DNA of 64,000 nucleotides, taken from JANXQG01 sp963709175 (GTDB taxonomy: Bacteria > Planctomycetota > Planctomycetia > Pirellulales > Thermoguttaceae). The DNA is taken from the NCBI GenBank assembly GCA_963709175.1, contig CAVPVK010000007.1, positions 2,170,001 to 2,234,000 of the forward strand. Direction: 5' to 3'. Under the pieces are notes generated by a model. That model ran no database searches and was not told where the DNA came from. It was given only the letters and a program-made list of their open reading frames with translations. The position numbers were made by a program, and so were the translations under genes. This document shows positions 7,421 through 16,494 of this stretch, one piece after another (positions within the stretch are counted from its first letter, which is position 1; each line of letters opens with the position of its first letter).

Positions 7421-9688
7421 ATGGCCACGATTCCCGAGGCATTTTCGTTCGCCCTCCAACACCACCAGGCCGGCCGCCTCGAGGCCGCCGGGCAGATCTA
7501 CCGGCAGATCATCGCATTGGAGCCGAATCATGCCTACGCCCACAACAACCTGGGTGCGGCTCTTAAGGACCAGGGGCATTTGGATGAGGCCGCTGCCTGC
7601 TTTCGCCGCGCCCTGGAACTCCAGCCCGATTATTGCGAGGCCCACTATAACCTAGGCAACCTACTGCGCGACCACGGCGAGCTCAACGAAGCGGTAGCCC
7701 GTTTTCGCCACGCCGTGGAACTGAAACCCGACTTCGCTGCCGCACACATCAATCTGGGCGTGACCTTGAAGGACCAGGGCAAGCTCGAGGAAGCCGCCGT
7801 CTCGTGTCGGCGGGCCGTGGAGTTGATGCCCGCCTACGCCGAGGCCCACGGCAACCTGGGCGTAGTCCTCAAGGACATGGGCAGGTCGAGCGAGGCGATG
7901 GCCTGCTGGCGCCGCGCCGTGGAATTGAGTCCGAGCTATGCGGCCGCCTACAATAATCTCGGCGTGGCCCTTAAGGACGAGGGCTATGTCGAAGAGGCGA
8001 CCGCTTGCTACCGCCGCGCGTTGGAGGCGAACCCGCGTTACGCCGAGGCCCACAACAATCTGGGCGTGGCACTGATGGAGGCGGGCCGGGTTGAAGAAGC
8101 GGCCGCCTGCTGCCGCCGGGCGGTGGAATTGAAACCCGATTATGCCGAGGCCCACAATAACCTGGGCAATGTCCTGAAAGAGCAAGGCATGCTGGACGAG
8201 GCGGCCGCTTGCTGCCGTCGCGCCGTAGCCCTGCGACCGGACTTTGCCGTATTCCACAACAATTTGGGCAATGTCGTGAAGGAGCAGGGGGAGCTGGAGG
8301 ATGCGGCCGCCTGCTACCGCCGGGCGATCGAGCTGGAACCCGATTATGCCGAGGCCCACAACAACCTGGGAAATGTTTGCAAAGACCAGGGCCTGGCCGA
8401 CGAGGCGATTGCCTGCTACCGACGAGCGCTGGACTTGAAACCCGACTATGCGGCGGCCCACAGCAACCTGCTCTTCGCGATGCAATACCGAGCGGGCATA
8501 ACACCGGCCGCCCTTTTCGAGGCTCACGCCGACTACGACCGCCGTCATGCCCAATTCCCCGACCTTCATCCCTCATCCTTCATCCCTCATCCCTCATCCC
8601 ATTCTCATCTCCGCCTGGGCTTTGTCTCGCCCGATTTCGGTCGCCACCCCGTCGGATATTTCCTGATTCGTGTTTTGGAAAGCGTCGACCGCGCAGAAAT
8701 CGAGACTATCTGCTATTGCGATCGCCGTCGCAAGGACGATCTCACGTCTCGACTCCAGGCCGCCACCGCTCAATGGCGCGACACGGTCGGCTGCAGCGAC
8801 AGACAATTGGCAGAGCAGATCTCTGCGGACCGCATCGACATCCTGTTCGACCTTGCCGGGCACACGGCCCACAATCGCCTGCTGGTCTTTGGCCGACGGC
8901 CCGCGCCGATCCAGTTGACCTGGGCGGGCTATGTAGGGACCACGGGACTGGCGGCCATGGACTATCTGTTGGCAGACCGTTACGAAGTCCCGCCGGGGGC
9001 CGAGCGGCACTATCGGGAGCGGGTTCTTCGGATGCCCGACGGCTACGTCTGCTATGACCCGCCGGCCTACGCACCGCCGGTCGGGCCGCTGCCGGCGCTG
9101 CAGTGCGAAGCGGTGACGTTGGGCTGCTTCAACAATCCGGCCAAGATTACGCCCCTGGCGGTCGAAGTCTGGGCTCGCGTCCTCCGCCGTCTGCCCTGCG
9201 CCCGTCTCGTGCTGAAGTTCCAGGGTTGGAATGACCGCGGCATCGCCGGGCGATTCGGCCGGTTGTTCGCCGCGGCAGGCGTCGATCCCGCTCGGCTGAA
9301 TTTGTTGGGCCACTCGCCACACGCCGAGATGTTGGCCGCGTACGGCGGCATCGATCTGGCTCTCGACACTTTTCCTTACAGCGGCGGGTTGACCACTTGC
9401 GAGGCCCTCTGGATGGGCGTCCCGGTAGTGACATGCCCCGGCGAGACCTTCGCCGGCCGTCATTCGCTCAGTCATCTTTCCAATGTGGGCCTGACCGAGA
9501 CCATCGCCAGCGACCTGGATGACTACGTGGAGCGGGCCGTATCGCTCGCCAGCGATCTGCCGTATCTGGCCGCACTTCGCGCCGGGCTCCGCGAGCGGAT
9601 GGCCCGTTCGCCGCTGTGCGACGGGCCGCGCTTCGCGGGCAACCTGACCGCGCTGCTGCGAGAGACCTGGGCGAACCGCCGCGGATAG
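7421..9688 (+). CDS. TPR-repeat O-GlcNAc-transferase-like protein (SPINDLY type)
   Basis: 755-aa protein with about ten tandem 34-residue TPRs (residues 5-355, each with the pattern AEAHNNLGxxLKDQGxxEEAxACYRRAxEL) followed by a GT41-type catalytic region (residues 400-755). Catalytic-half landmarks are LRLGFVSPDFGRHPVGYF, LFDLAGHTAHNRL, QLTWAGYVGTTG, PYSGGLTTCEALWMGVPVV and GRHSLSHLSNVGL. Family members transfer GlcNAc or fucose from nucleotide sugar to Ser/Thr of proteins; the donor cannot be told here. It starts 10 bp after the permease stop. Residues 382-394 (bases 8564-8601) are a low-complexity CATCC-rich insert between the TPR and catalytic parts. Confidence 0.9.
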   Translation: MATIPEAFSFALQHHQAGRLEAAGQIYRQIIALEPNHAYAHNNLGAALKDQGHLDEAAACFRRALELQPDYCEAHYNLGNLLRDHGELNEAVARFRHAVELKPDFAAAHINLGVTLKDQGKLEEAAVSCRRAVELMPAYAEAHGNLGVVLKDMGRSSEAMACWRRAVELSPSYAAAYNNLGVALKDEGYVEEATACYRRALEANPRYAEAHNNLGVALMEAGRVEEAAACCRRAVELKPDYAEAHNNLGNVLKEQGMLDEAAACCRRAVALRPDFAVFHNNLGNVVKEQGELEDAAACYRRAIELEPDYAEAHNNLGNVCKDQGLADEAIACYRRALDLKPDYAAAHSNLLFAMQYRAGITPAALFEAHADYDRRHAQFPDLHPSSFIPHPSSHSHLRLGFVSPDFGRHPVGYFLIRVLESVDRAEIETICYCDRRRKDDLTSRLQAATAQWRDTVGCSDRQLAEQISADRIDILFDLAGHTAHNRLLVFGRRPAPIQLTWAGYVGTTGLAAMDYLLADRYEVPPGAERHYRERVLRMPDGYVCYDPPAYAPPVGPLPALQCEAVTLGCFNNPAKITPLAVEVWARVLRRLPCARLVLKFQGWNDRGIAGRFGRLFAAAGVDPARLNLLGHSPHAEMLAAYGGIDLALDTFPYSGGLTTCEALWMGVPVVTCPGETFAGRHSLSHLSNVGLTETIASDLDDYVERAVSLASDLPYLAALRAGLRERMARSPLCDGPRFAGNLTALLRETWANRRG
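8564..8601 (+). repeat. CATCCCT-type short tandem repeat inside the GT41-like gene
   Basis: Five imperfect units of the pattern (c)ttcatccctcatcc lie in frame within the linker of the TPR/GT41-like gene and encode a Pro/Ser/His-rich stretch. A related tract lies in non-coding DNA at 10181-10213, so the unit is dispersed. Confidence 0.6.
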
Positions 9689-10990
9689 GCAGGTCGGCGG
9701 CGGCGGCGCGTGTCGTAACCTTTCCTCGCCTTCCGGGACAGGGGCAGGCGGGTGATGGCCCGCTGTAAATAGCTCCTCTAGTACACTACTCTAGTCTGCT
9801 ATGTGCAAATCACAACGTTCTGCGCCGGGCCGACGCACAACGAAAACTCGATAACTTCCAAAGCCATGCGGGCAAATGACTTGCGGCGACGGAACTGGGA
9901 ATTCCCCAGTGACACATGTCCACAACTAGAGGCCTCGCCGGGCCGAAATCTGTCGTCGTAAGTAGTTATGAACAAGCATCTTAGATCGGAAGACCAAAGT
10001 CGTTTCTCGGCCCGCCGCCGTTGTGCGCCGAATCCTCGACGCGGCGCCAGGGGCGTCGTCGCAACCCTCTGTGTCCGAAAGGCTTGCGCGTGACAGGCCA
10101 GCGAACCACAACGGCCTCTCGCTCGCGCGACGACTACACACCTCTTTGGGACTGACTCGCCACTTCTCTCCCTTACCGCTTTATCCTTATCCTTCATCCC
10201 TCGTCCCTCATCCTGCGGGATCCCATTGCATGAGTTTCTCCCTTCCCGATCGGCCGCGCGGACGAGGGTTTCAGAGCGGCCCAGAGGCGCAATCGGCGCA
10301 TCTCGGGCCTTGCGCCCCGGCGGCCTGAGGCCGGGGGCGATTACGTAGATTCGAATTGCCAAGGAACGACCGGCCATACCGCGACATGGTTCGCGGCGAT
10401 GGCCCCGGTTACTGAGAATAACCAGACTTATCTATATCCACATTACGTTTCCGCGGCGGAGAAACTCAAAGCGATGGTCGCAAGCGCAAACGGGATAGGA
10501 AGTTCCGGCTCAGAGCCAGGGCGCGACGGGAAGATCCAGAACTTACGTGACGAACTATCGTACTTGACCCCTCGCGCCGCCTTGCTCTTGCAGGCACAGG
10601 GAAGGACCGCTTGGGATTCTAGGGTCAGCCTGACCCTGGCCTGCCCAAGATCACCCGCTGACATGCCCGCCGCCGGACCTCGACGCCCTTTCGATCGGTA
10701 GGAAAGTGAAGGTATCGGAATCGCGTAGGGCTGGGCAGGGCAGCGCTGAAGATGATAGCGGCCGCGCGTATCGGGCGAGCTTTGCAGGGCGATTCGGGTC
10801 TGGGGCGGACCGTTGCTCCCATCGCGGCGCGGCCAGATTACGGACAAAATGACCGTGATCGAGGACAGGCCGACGGCCGGGTCAGCGCAAGATCGAGGCG
10901 GCCGACGGCCGAGAGACGAGCAGGGCCGGCGTTCTCACGGGCTTTGCGGCAGGCCTTGCGGAGGATAAGATTGCGGCAAGGAGCCAGTCC
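9689..10990. other. 1.3-kb stretch with no convincing gene
   Basis: Open frames here (for example 9799-10377 minus and 10399-10701 plus) lack ribosome sites, recognisable domains and family-like composition. The only recognisable structure is a CATCC-type degenerate repeat at 10181-10213 resembling the one in the upstream glycosyltransferase. The last bases carry the AAGGAG ribosome site of the next gene. Confidence 0.5.
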
Positions 10991-12364
10991 ATGAACGATC
11001 CGGGAAACGCACCGGGTAAGACGAGTGCAATTGACGAAGCATCGTCCGCACCCTGTCGTTGCGCAGTCTGCCGTGCCGCGTTCCCATCAGCAAAAGGCTT
11101 CCGTCGTCGGAGTGCTGGAATACGCAAAGTCCAGTTCTTATGCCCCGGCTGCATGAATCGAAGGGTGGAATCGGTTCTTTCTGGTATCCAGGTGTTCTTT
11201 GTGGTCATGACGATTTTCGGAATTATCCTGTGTCTTCATAAGGTTTCGGAGGGAACCGCCTTGCTGTTCCTCGGCACGTCATATCTATCGTTGATTCCAT
11301 GTGCCGTGTCGCACGAGCTTGGTCATGCCTTTGCCGTATTAGTGCTTGGCATGCGACTATTCACGGTGACTATCGGAGGGGCAGCTACTCGCATTGTCTT
11401 GATAAGGCGTACCTTTGGATACGACTTTGTGCTCCACCGAAACCCAACCGGTGGAAGCGTCCTCTATGGTTTCAAGAACCTGCGATTTGTTCGGCTAAAA
11501 CGCTTCCTTACGGTGCTTTCTGGCCCAATGGCGAACGCGCTGTTAATTGTGGTCGCCATGGCATTGCGTGATAGGACGTCCAGCCATGGCATGTTTGTCT
11601 GCGTGGTTGACGGCTTTCTTTGCGGCAATGCCATCACAGTTGCGGTGAGCTTATTGCCACTGCGGTATCGAAGCAGGAACCAACAGCACCGCACGGACGG
11701 TTGGCAATTACTGACAATTCCCTTCATGTCCCGAAAGTCGATTGAGGATTGGCATTCTGCGACCTTCTATTATGAAGCGATGGAAGCCTTGCAACGGGAT
11801 CAAGTCCGTGATGCCGAGCAATGGGTGGCAAAAGGCATGGAGGCTTATCCCGATAATTCGTGGGGGCTTGTGGTACAAGCCAGCATCCTCACCCACCAAC
11901 AGAAGTATGCCTTGGCCAAAGATAGATACCACGACGCGCTGAATCAACGTGAAATGACGCCGGAGTTGCGAGCCAATCTCTGGAATAATATCGCATGGAT
12001 GGACTTGATGCTCGCTGATCCGACCCTGCTGGAGGAAGCTGACCGGTATTCACGGCAGGCACTTGAGGAACTTCCCTGGCAACCCTACGTTAGAGGCACC
12101 AGGGGTTGTGTGTTGATCGAGTTGGGCCAGATCGACGAAGGGGTCCTGCACGTCGAGCAAGCATTTCGAGACAACTATATGGGTTCTTCCAAAGCCCTGA
12201 GTGCATGCTACCTTGCCATTGCCGAGGTAAGGCGAGGGGATTTCTCAAAGGCTCTTGATTACATCGACGACGCGAAGAAGCGTGACCCGAAATGTCCATT
12301 GGTTGCGCGGGCGGTCGAGGAATTGGACAGGCGTCCACAAACATCAGAGGTTGATTTTCATTGA
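10991..12364 (+). CDS. M50-like site-2 protease with C-terminal TPR region
   Basis: 457-aa membrane protein. The N-terminus has paired cysteines (CRCAVC near residue 23, CPGC near residue 54) suggesting a zinc ribbon. Two hydrophobic segments follow, then HELGH (His108-Glu109-His112) inside a membrane helix, the zinc-protease signature of M50/site-2 proteases; LSGPMANALL near residue 178 resembles the partner motif of this fold. The C-terminal 200 residues are helical with TPR character (AEQWVAKGMEAYPDNSW, YSRQALEELPWQPYVRGTRG). The start is well supported by AAGGAG at 8-9 bp. Local GC is lower than in neighbours, which may indicate transfer. The substrate is unknown. Confidence 0.75.
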   Translation: MNDPGNAPGKTSAIDEASSAPCRCAVCRAAFPSAKGFRRRSAGIRKVQFLCPGCMNRRVESVLSGIQVFFVVMTIFGIILCLHKVSEGTALLFLGTSYLSLIPCAVSHELGHAFAVLVLGMRLFTVTIGGAATRIVLIRRTFGYDFVLHRNPTGGSVLYGFKNLRFVRLKRFLTVLSGPMANALLIVVAMALRDRTSSHGMFVCVVDGFLCGNAITVAVSLLPLRYRSRNQQHRTDGWQLLTIPFMSRKSIEDWHSATFYYEAMEALQRDQVRDAEQWVAKGMEAYPDNSWGLVVQASILTHQQKYALAKDRYHDALNQREMTPELRANLWNNIAWMDLMLADPTLLEEADRYSRQALEELPWQPYVRGTRGCVLIELGQIDEGVLHVEQAFRDNYMGSSKALSACYLAIAEVRRGDFSKALDYIDDAKKRDPKCPLVARAVEELDRRPQTSEVDFH

Positions 12365-12478
12365 AGGAATTGTCCAGTAGCCAGGAGCACCGAGTCGGGC
12401 CTGCCCCCTACGCCGCCCGCGAAACACTCTCCGTCTAAAACTTGACTCAAGTTCAACGTGTTTCGGCCTTCAGGCCCT

Positions 12479-12865
12479 CTAGCCCTGAAGAGGCGGGTCT
12501 TGGCCTCTACTTTGCGATCGCCCTCCCGTCCTCGGCGGCACGGCGTCGCCGCGCGGCAAGCAGAGCGCGACTACTGTGAAGACCAAAGCCATTGGGCCGC
12601 AGGTCCAAACAAGCGCCACCCCGCCCAGAAGCAGTCCCAGGGCGAAGTTTCCGGGGGCGAACATGCCCGGATTATTCAGGCTAGGTATCGCGGCCACAAC
12701 CAACCCGAAGACGAAACCGCCTGCAATGCAACTGATCAGCGCGACCTTGGCCAGCTCCGTCCGCTTGCGAGCGTTCGCAATTGCCCAAGGCAAGAGGCCG
12801 CAGATCGCCCCGACCAACACAGGCCCAACGATTAGGCCAGCCAAGAATTCACCATTTGGAGGCAT
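12479..12865 (-). CDS. Hypothetical small membrane protein
   Basis: 128-aa protein read from the ATG at 12865 (MPPNGEFLAGLIVGPVLVG). Four hydrophobic segments are evident (around residues 8-28, 38-58, 68-88 and 92-112) separated by short charged loops, and the C-terminus is basic (RTGGRSQSRGQ). No family was recognised. A purine-rich AAGAAAGAG precedes the start. It stands alone between the M50-like gene and a minus-strand group. Confidence 0.5.
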   Translation of the reverse strand: MPPNGEFLAGLIVGPVLVGAICGLLPWAIANARKRTELAKVALISCIAGGFVFGLVVAAIPSLNNPGMFAPGNFALGLLLGGVALVWTCGPMALVFTVVALCLPRGDAVPPRTGGRSQSRGQDPPLQG

Positions 12866-13147
12866 GGAAACTCTTTCTTGAGATATGGACAAAGAGCCGA
12901 GCGAGGTCCACAACGACGCTCGACGCGGGGGACTGGGGACGGTTTGCGGGATTACAATGCGGCCTGCTGCCAGTACTCATTGGCGTCAATCATTTCAGAC
13001 TATAACACTTGCCCGCGCCTCGCCAAGACCGACGCAGAAACAGGCCTACTTGCCGATCCGCGTAAAGATTCGCTCCTCCTTCCCGGCCTTACCCACTTGC
13101 TTAACCACTTGTGCGAACGATACGCGGTTGAAGTCGTTGCACCCGAC

Positions 13148-13693
13148 TTAGAAGACTCTGAAGAACAAGAGATTTATCAAAAAGAACTTTTGGGGTTCCT
13201 TACGGTTTGGTGCAACCACAAGAGTCTCGTTCTTCGCCGTGAGGCGGGCATAGACCCAGAAGTCCCGCGAGGATGACGAGAAGCCCCTCATGGGGTCCTC
13301 CGGGACCCGGCTGAGTTTGGCCGAATCCACGATGGCCAAGGTGCGCAGCAACGCGGCATAGGCGTCGGGCGTCATCCGGGCATGCTTGACGGTCACCGGC
13401 GCACGGTCGGGCGGCCACTTCGATTTGTACGGATGCCGCCCCTTAGCGAGCTGCAAGGCAAGGACATCCACCCGCCCGTCTCCTGGCCGGAAACGCCACC
13501 AGTTGAGCGTGAAGCCGTGACCGGATCCGTCGCCGATCTCCAACTCCGCACCGGGATCGAAGGTCCGTGCTGTTCCCCATTGGACTGTGTAGTTGTCGCT
13601 CTTGAAATCCTCGCGGACCTGTTTGACGTCGGGCTCCCCTCCGCTGACCGGAGCCGTGATCGCCACCAAGATGCAGACGAGAGTAGTTCGCAT
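13148..13693 (-). CDS. Secreted hypothetical protein
   Basis: 181-aa protein with a clear signal peptide (MRTTLVCILVAITAPVSGGEP, cleavage probably after residue 19). The mature part is soluble and begins DVKQVREDFKSDNYTVQWG; no domain was recognised. The last 15 residues are unusually Phe/Leu/Lys-rich and come from an AT-rich stretch, so the natural C-terminus may be lost through frameshift or rearrangement. The start lies 9 bp downstream of the HD-hydrolase stop, so the two are probably co-transcribed. Confidence 0.6.
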   Translation of the reverse strand: MRTTLVCILVAITAPVSGGEPDVKQVREDFKSDNYTVQWGTARTFDPGAELEIGDGSGHGFTLNWWRFRPGDGRVDVLALQLAKGRHPYKSKWPPDRAPVTVKHARMTPDAYAALLRTLAIVDSAKLSRVPEDPMRGFSSSSRDFWVYARLTAKNETLVVAPNRKEPQKFFLINLLFFRVF

Positions 13694-13702
13694 ATACCTA
13701 TC

Positions 13703-14299
13703 CTATTCCGCCAGATAGCCCTTGGCCACCGCGTCACGGATCAGGTCTTCGGCATACTGCCCCAGCAGCGGCGCGCCGTCAACCACGGACAAGTTGCGCA
13801 CATGCACCCGATCCGAAGTCACCGCATGGTCCAGCCACGCCCGACCGCCCGTCAGGTAGTTGTGCAACAACGGCTGGAAGCGGTCCAGCGCCGCCGCATA
13901 GCGGGCCTCGGGCGTCTGCCGAGCCTCGAACTCATCCCACAAGCCTCGGAACTCGATGGCCTGATCGGGCGGCAGCAGGCCGAAGACTCGTTCCGCCGCC
14001 TTCTGTTCCCGCTCGGGCTGGTCCAGACAGGCTTTCTCGTCGTAGGCGTAGGTGTCGCCCGCGTCGATTTCCACCAAGTCGTGGACCAGGAGCATCTTGA
14101 TAACCCGCAACACGTCTAACTTGGGGTCGTCGGCGTATTCCAGGAAAAGCATGGCCGCCACGGCGATGTGCCAGGAGTGCTCGGCATCTTTCTCGTAGCG
14201 AGATTGGTCCAAGAGCCACGTTCGGCGGAGCACTTGCTTGAGCTTGTCGATCTCGGTGAGGAATTGGATTTGCTGCTGGAGGCGGGTGGTATCGGGCAT
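13703..14299 (-). CDS. HD domain hydrolase (HDDC2/YfbR-like)
   Basis: 198-aa metal-dependent phosphohydrolase of the HD_3 type. Metal-binding motifs are visible: EHSWHIAV, then the HD pair in LLVHDLVEIDAGDTYAYD, as in HDDC2/YfbR-like 5'-deoxynucleotidases. Start choice is uncertain: ATGs at 14299 and 14326 and a GTG at 14353 are all in frame and none has a strong ribosome site. I chose 14299 because the family-like sequence (TTRLQQQIQFLTEIDKLKQVLR) begins there. The substrate is probably a nucleotide monophosphate, by family only. Confidence 0.8.
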   Translation of the reverse strand: MPDTTRLQQQIQFLTEIDKLKQVLRRTWLLDQSRYEKDAEHSWHIAVAAMLFLEYADDPKLDVLRVIKMLLVHDLVEIDAGDTYAYDEKACLDQPEREQKAAERVFGLLPPDQAIEFRGLWDEFEARQTPEARYAAALDRFQPLLHNYLTGGRAWLDHAVTSDRVHVRNLSVVDGAPLLGQYAEDLIRDAVAKGYLAE

Positions 14300-14359
14300 G
14301 ATCTTATATCGGTCGTCAAGGCTCATCGGTGAAGCGGTGGTGGCGAAAGCCACGATGTT

Positions 14360-14668
14360 CTACCGAACCGGCACGATCAAGTCCGCATGGGACTTTGCGA
14401 GCCATTTGAGTGCGGGGCGCATATTCTCAAGGTTGCCGTTGTCATCGACTCCGTTCGATGTCCACGGCATGATGCCCTGCCAGCCCTTTGCGAACGCATT
14501 TTGATAGTTCTCGGCAATCGACTGGTTGGCACTGCCCTTGGCGGGGCACTCGCCGATGATACAGGGCTTGGCATCCATGCCGTAGTCGGCGGGCGACCGC
14601 TCGAACGGGCTTCCGAACCAGGGCTTCACCCAGTCGTAGTAATGGATGTTGTAAAAGTCGACGTGAGC
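14360..14668 (-). CDS. GH5-like cellulase-fold hydrolase, C-terminal part (frameshifted)
   Basis: Downstream piece of the glycoside hydrolase that starts at 15402. In this frame, after the G-run (plus-strand C-run 14668-14671), the sequence reads HVDFYNIHYYDW and then VKPWFGSPFE, the natural continuation of the beta/alpha barrel. GECPAKG supplies the probable nucleophile Glu at the end of strand 7, and MPWTSNGVDD follows. Adding one G to the four-G run restores a single gene of about 347 codons. The first ORF start in this frame is a GTG at 14629. Confidence 0.7.
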   Translation of the reverse strand, partial: AHVDFYNIHYYDWVKPWFGSPFERSPADYGMDAKPCIIGECPAKGSANQSIAENYQNAFAKGWQGIMPWTSNGVDDNGNLENMRPALKWLAKSHADLIVPVR

Positions 14669-15402
14669 CCCGGCTGAATCGCCCCGAGCGATTTGTCCGA
14701 ATAGAAATTGCCCTCAAACTTGCTGCTGTTATACTTCGGCCCGGCTCCCTCGCCCTCGCACACCAGCACCTGGCTGCGGGCGTGTACGGCGTTGGCCACG
14801 CGCGCCACGAGGTCAAGTGCGTCCTTCCTGGCCACTTTATGGTTCTCGCAAGTCCAGACCAACTCGTTGCCCACGTCGATGGCGAAGAACCAAGGGCTGC
14901 TCTTGTATCGCTCCAGAAGTGGAATCGTGTAGTTGTCCACGAATGACTTCCGTCCTGCGGGCCTAGAGTACATTCGCTTCCACGCCTCGGCGTTGCGATT
15001 GCCCGGTTTCGAGTGGTCGAACGAAATCAGGGCCAGCATCAGGTAAACGTGGTTCTCTTGGGCGATCTTGAAGAGCGTGTCGAGGTCTCGCCAGAACGCC
15101 GAAGTCGGGGCCGAGACGTTGCCGTTGGCGTCAATGCCGGGCGAAGCATTGTCGCCGTTGCAACTGATCCATACGCGGGTGGCATTGACGTGGTTCTCCA
15201 TCAGCTCGCGGAAGTGCGCCCGCCACCAGGCGGCGTCGAGCTTGCTGCCAAACTCGTTCCAGTTCTTCCACGGGGTGTTCGCGCCCGAGATCCAGATGCG
15301 TTTGCCGTCCACCTGGAATTGGTTGCCCTTGACCGTGATGCGCTGCGCAGAAGCAAGGCTTGTGGCCAAGATGACGAGCAGGAAGAAAGCGAATGTTTTC
15401 AT
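14626..15402 (-). CDS. GH5-like secreted glycoside hydrolase, N-terminal part (frameshifted)
   Basis: Secreted TIM-barrel hydrolase resembling GH5 mannanase/cellulase-like proteins. Signal peptide MKTFAFFLLVILATSLASAQ, then the barrel start RIWISGANTPWKNWNEFG, HVNATRVWISCNGD, and the acid/base Glu in DVGNELVW (Asn-Glu pair). The frame loses register at a four-G run (plus-strand 14668-14671) after GAIQPG, giving a nonsense tail. The remaining barrel, with the nucleophile, is in the next frame (14360-14668). Ribosome site GGAGGA is well placed. It follows the sialidase-like gene by 38 bp on the same strand; together they suggest secreted glycan degradation. Confidence 0.78.
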   Translation of the reverse strand: MKTFAFFLLVILATSLASAQRITVKGNQFQVDGKRIWISGANTPWKNWNEFGSKLDAAWWRAHFRELMENHVNATRVWISCNGDNASPGIDANGNVSAPTSAFWRDLDTLFKIAQENHVYLMLALISFDHSKPGNRNAEAWKRMYSRPAGRKSFVDNYTIPLLERYKSSPWFFAIDVGNELVWTCENHKVARKDALDLVARVANAVHARSQVLVCEGEGAGPKYNSSKFEGNFYSDKSLGAIQPGLTSTFTTSITTTG

Positions 15403-15440
15403 AGGTCAGATCCTCCGAATGACGGGACATTGCTGGCAGG

Positions 15441-16475
15441 TTAGTGCGAGAGCAGCAGTTTCGCCGGATCAAAGACGACGTGTTTGACTCGCTGTCGCTT
15501 CCAAGTATAGGTGATATGGACAAGGCCGTCTTTGGTCTGAATGACAGCCGGATAGGAATACTCGCCCGGCTCATTCTCCAGCACGAGCGCCGTCCGCCAA
15601 TGTTCTCCGTCGCGTGAGACGGCGACGTCGAGCGGCGTGCGGCCTATGCAGGTGTGATTGTAAACGAGCAGATAGCGCCCGTCACGCAACGACACGGCGT
15701 CGGTGCCTGAATTTGGATTTGGCAGATCGGTCAATGTCATCTTGCCCCATGTCTTGCCGCCATTGTCGGACCAGACTTCAAAGATTTTTCCCTGCCTGGT
15801 CCGGCCCACGGCCTGGAGCCGGTCGCCATGCAGCAGGATGCTCGGTTGAATCGCGCCGATTTCCTTGCCATCGTTGACCGGGGCGGTCGCCGTCCACCTC
15901 TGGCCACCGTCGCGGCTGCGCTCGAAATGCACTCGCCAGCCCCTGTCTTCACTGCTGGACGGGCAAAGGATGTCGCCATTGGCCAACTGAACCGGCTTGT
16001 TCTTAATCGGGCCGACAATGCCGTCAGGCAAGCGGCGCGCGGCATTCCAACTCCGGCCATCGTCGTCGGACGTGCGCAGCAGACCCCACCATGACCTGGG
16101 GTTGGGACCGACTTTGTAGAACAACATCAGCGGCCCATTCTCCGGCTGGAAAAGCACCGGGTTCCAGCACGGATGCCGCGTGCCATCTGGCTGCAATCCG
16201 TTGGCAACTTCGACGGGCACTGTCCACTGGCCGTTGACGTGACGGGACAGCCAGATGCCGACGTCAGGGTGGCCCTCTCCCGTGCCACCAAACCACGCCG
16301 CGACAAGCTGGCCGCTCTTCGTCCCAACGACGGTCGAGGCATGGCAACTCGGAAATCGTGCCGAATTGAAGATGAATTCCTTCACGATGAAACTTGGCTG
16401 GGCTGCCTCGGATGCTGTTCCCATAACGGCAATAAGCAGCAAAACAAGCTCCTTGATTCGTGGATTCCGTTTCAT
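15441..16475 (-). CDS. Secreted exo-alpha-sialidase-like BNR-repeat protein
   Basis: 344-aa secreted protein of the sialidase-like six-bladed propeller superfamily. Signal peptide after MKRNPRIKELVLLLIAVMG. Asp-box (BNR) motifs are visible: SDDDGRSWN, SRDGGQRW and SDNGGKTWG. SCHASTVVGTKSGQLVAAWFGGTGEGHPDV matches the N-terminal blade of planctomycete and Bacteroidetes BNR proteins. The start is set at 16475 because a signal peptide follows; the frame stays open 222 bp further upstream but that extension overlaps the DUF3592 gene. True sialidase activity is not proven, since many of these proteins act on other glycans. Confidence 0.85.
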   Translation of the reverse strand: MKRNPRIKELVLLLIAVMGTASEAAQPSFIVKEFIFNSARFPSCHASTVVGTKSGQLVAAWFGGTGEGHPDVGIWLSRHVNGQWTVPVEVANGLQPDGTRHPCWNPVLFQPENGPLMLFYKVGPNPRSWWGLLRTSDDDGRSWNAARRLPDGIVGPIKNKPVQLANGDILCPSSSEDRGWRVHFERSRDGGQRWTATAPVNDGKEIGAIQPSILLHGDRLQAVGRTRQGKIFEVWSDNGGKTWGKMTLTDLPNPNSGTDAVSLRDGRYLLVYNHTCIGRTPLDVAVSRDGEHWRTALVLENEPGEYSYPAVIQTKDGLVHITYTWKRQRVKHVVFDPAKLLLSH

Positions 16476-16494
16476 GCCATGTATCTGGGGATGG

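Noticed and set aside
7500..8470. About 102-bp periodic DNA repeats.
   Set aside because: They are the 34-residue TPRs of the GT41-like gene, diverged at third positions, not a DNA repeat array.
9799..10377. 192-residue minus-strand frame in the gene-poor stretch.
   Set aside because: Arg-rich noise without hydrophobic core, ribosome site or family resemblance.
10399..10701. 100-residue plus-strand frame.
   Set aside because: No ribosome site, no domain, and composition changes mid-frame; not supportable.
12878..13276. 132-residue plus-strand frame overlapping the 3' end of the secreted hypothetical.
   Set aside because: Overlaps a better-supported minus-strand gene with a signal peptide; part of it is protein-like (EDSEEQEIYQKELLGFL) but without start signals.
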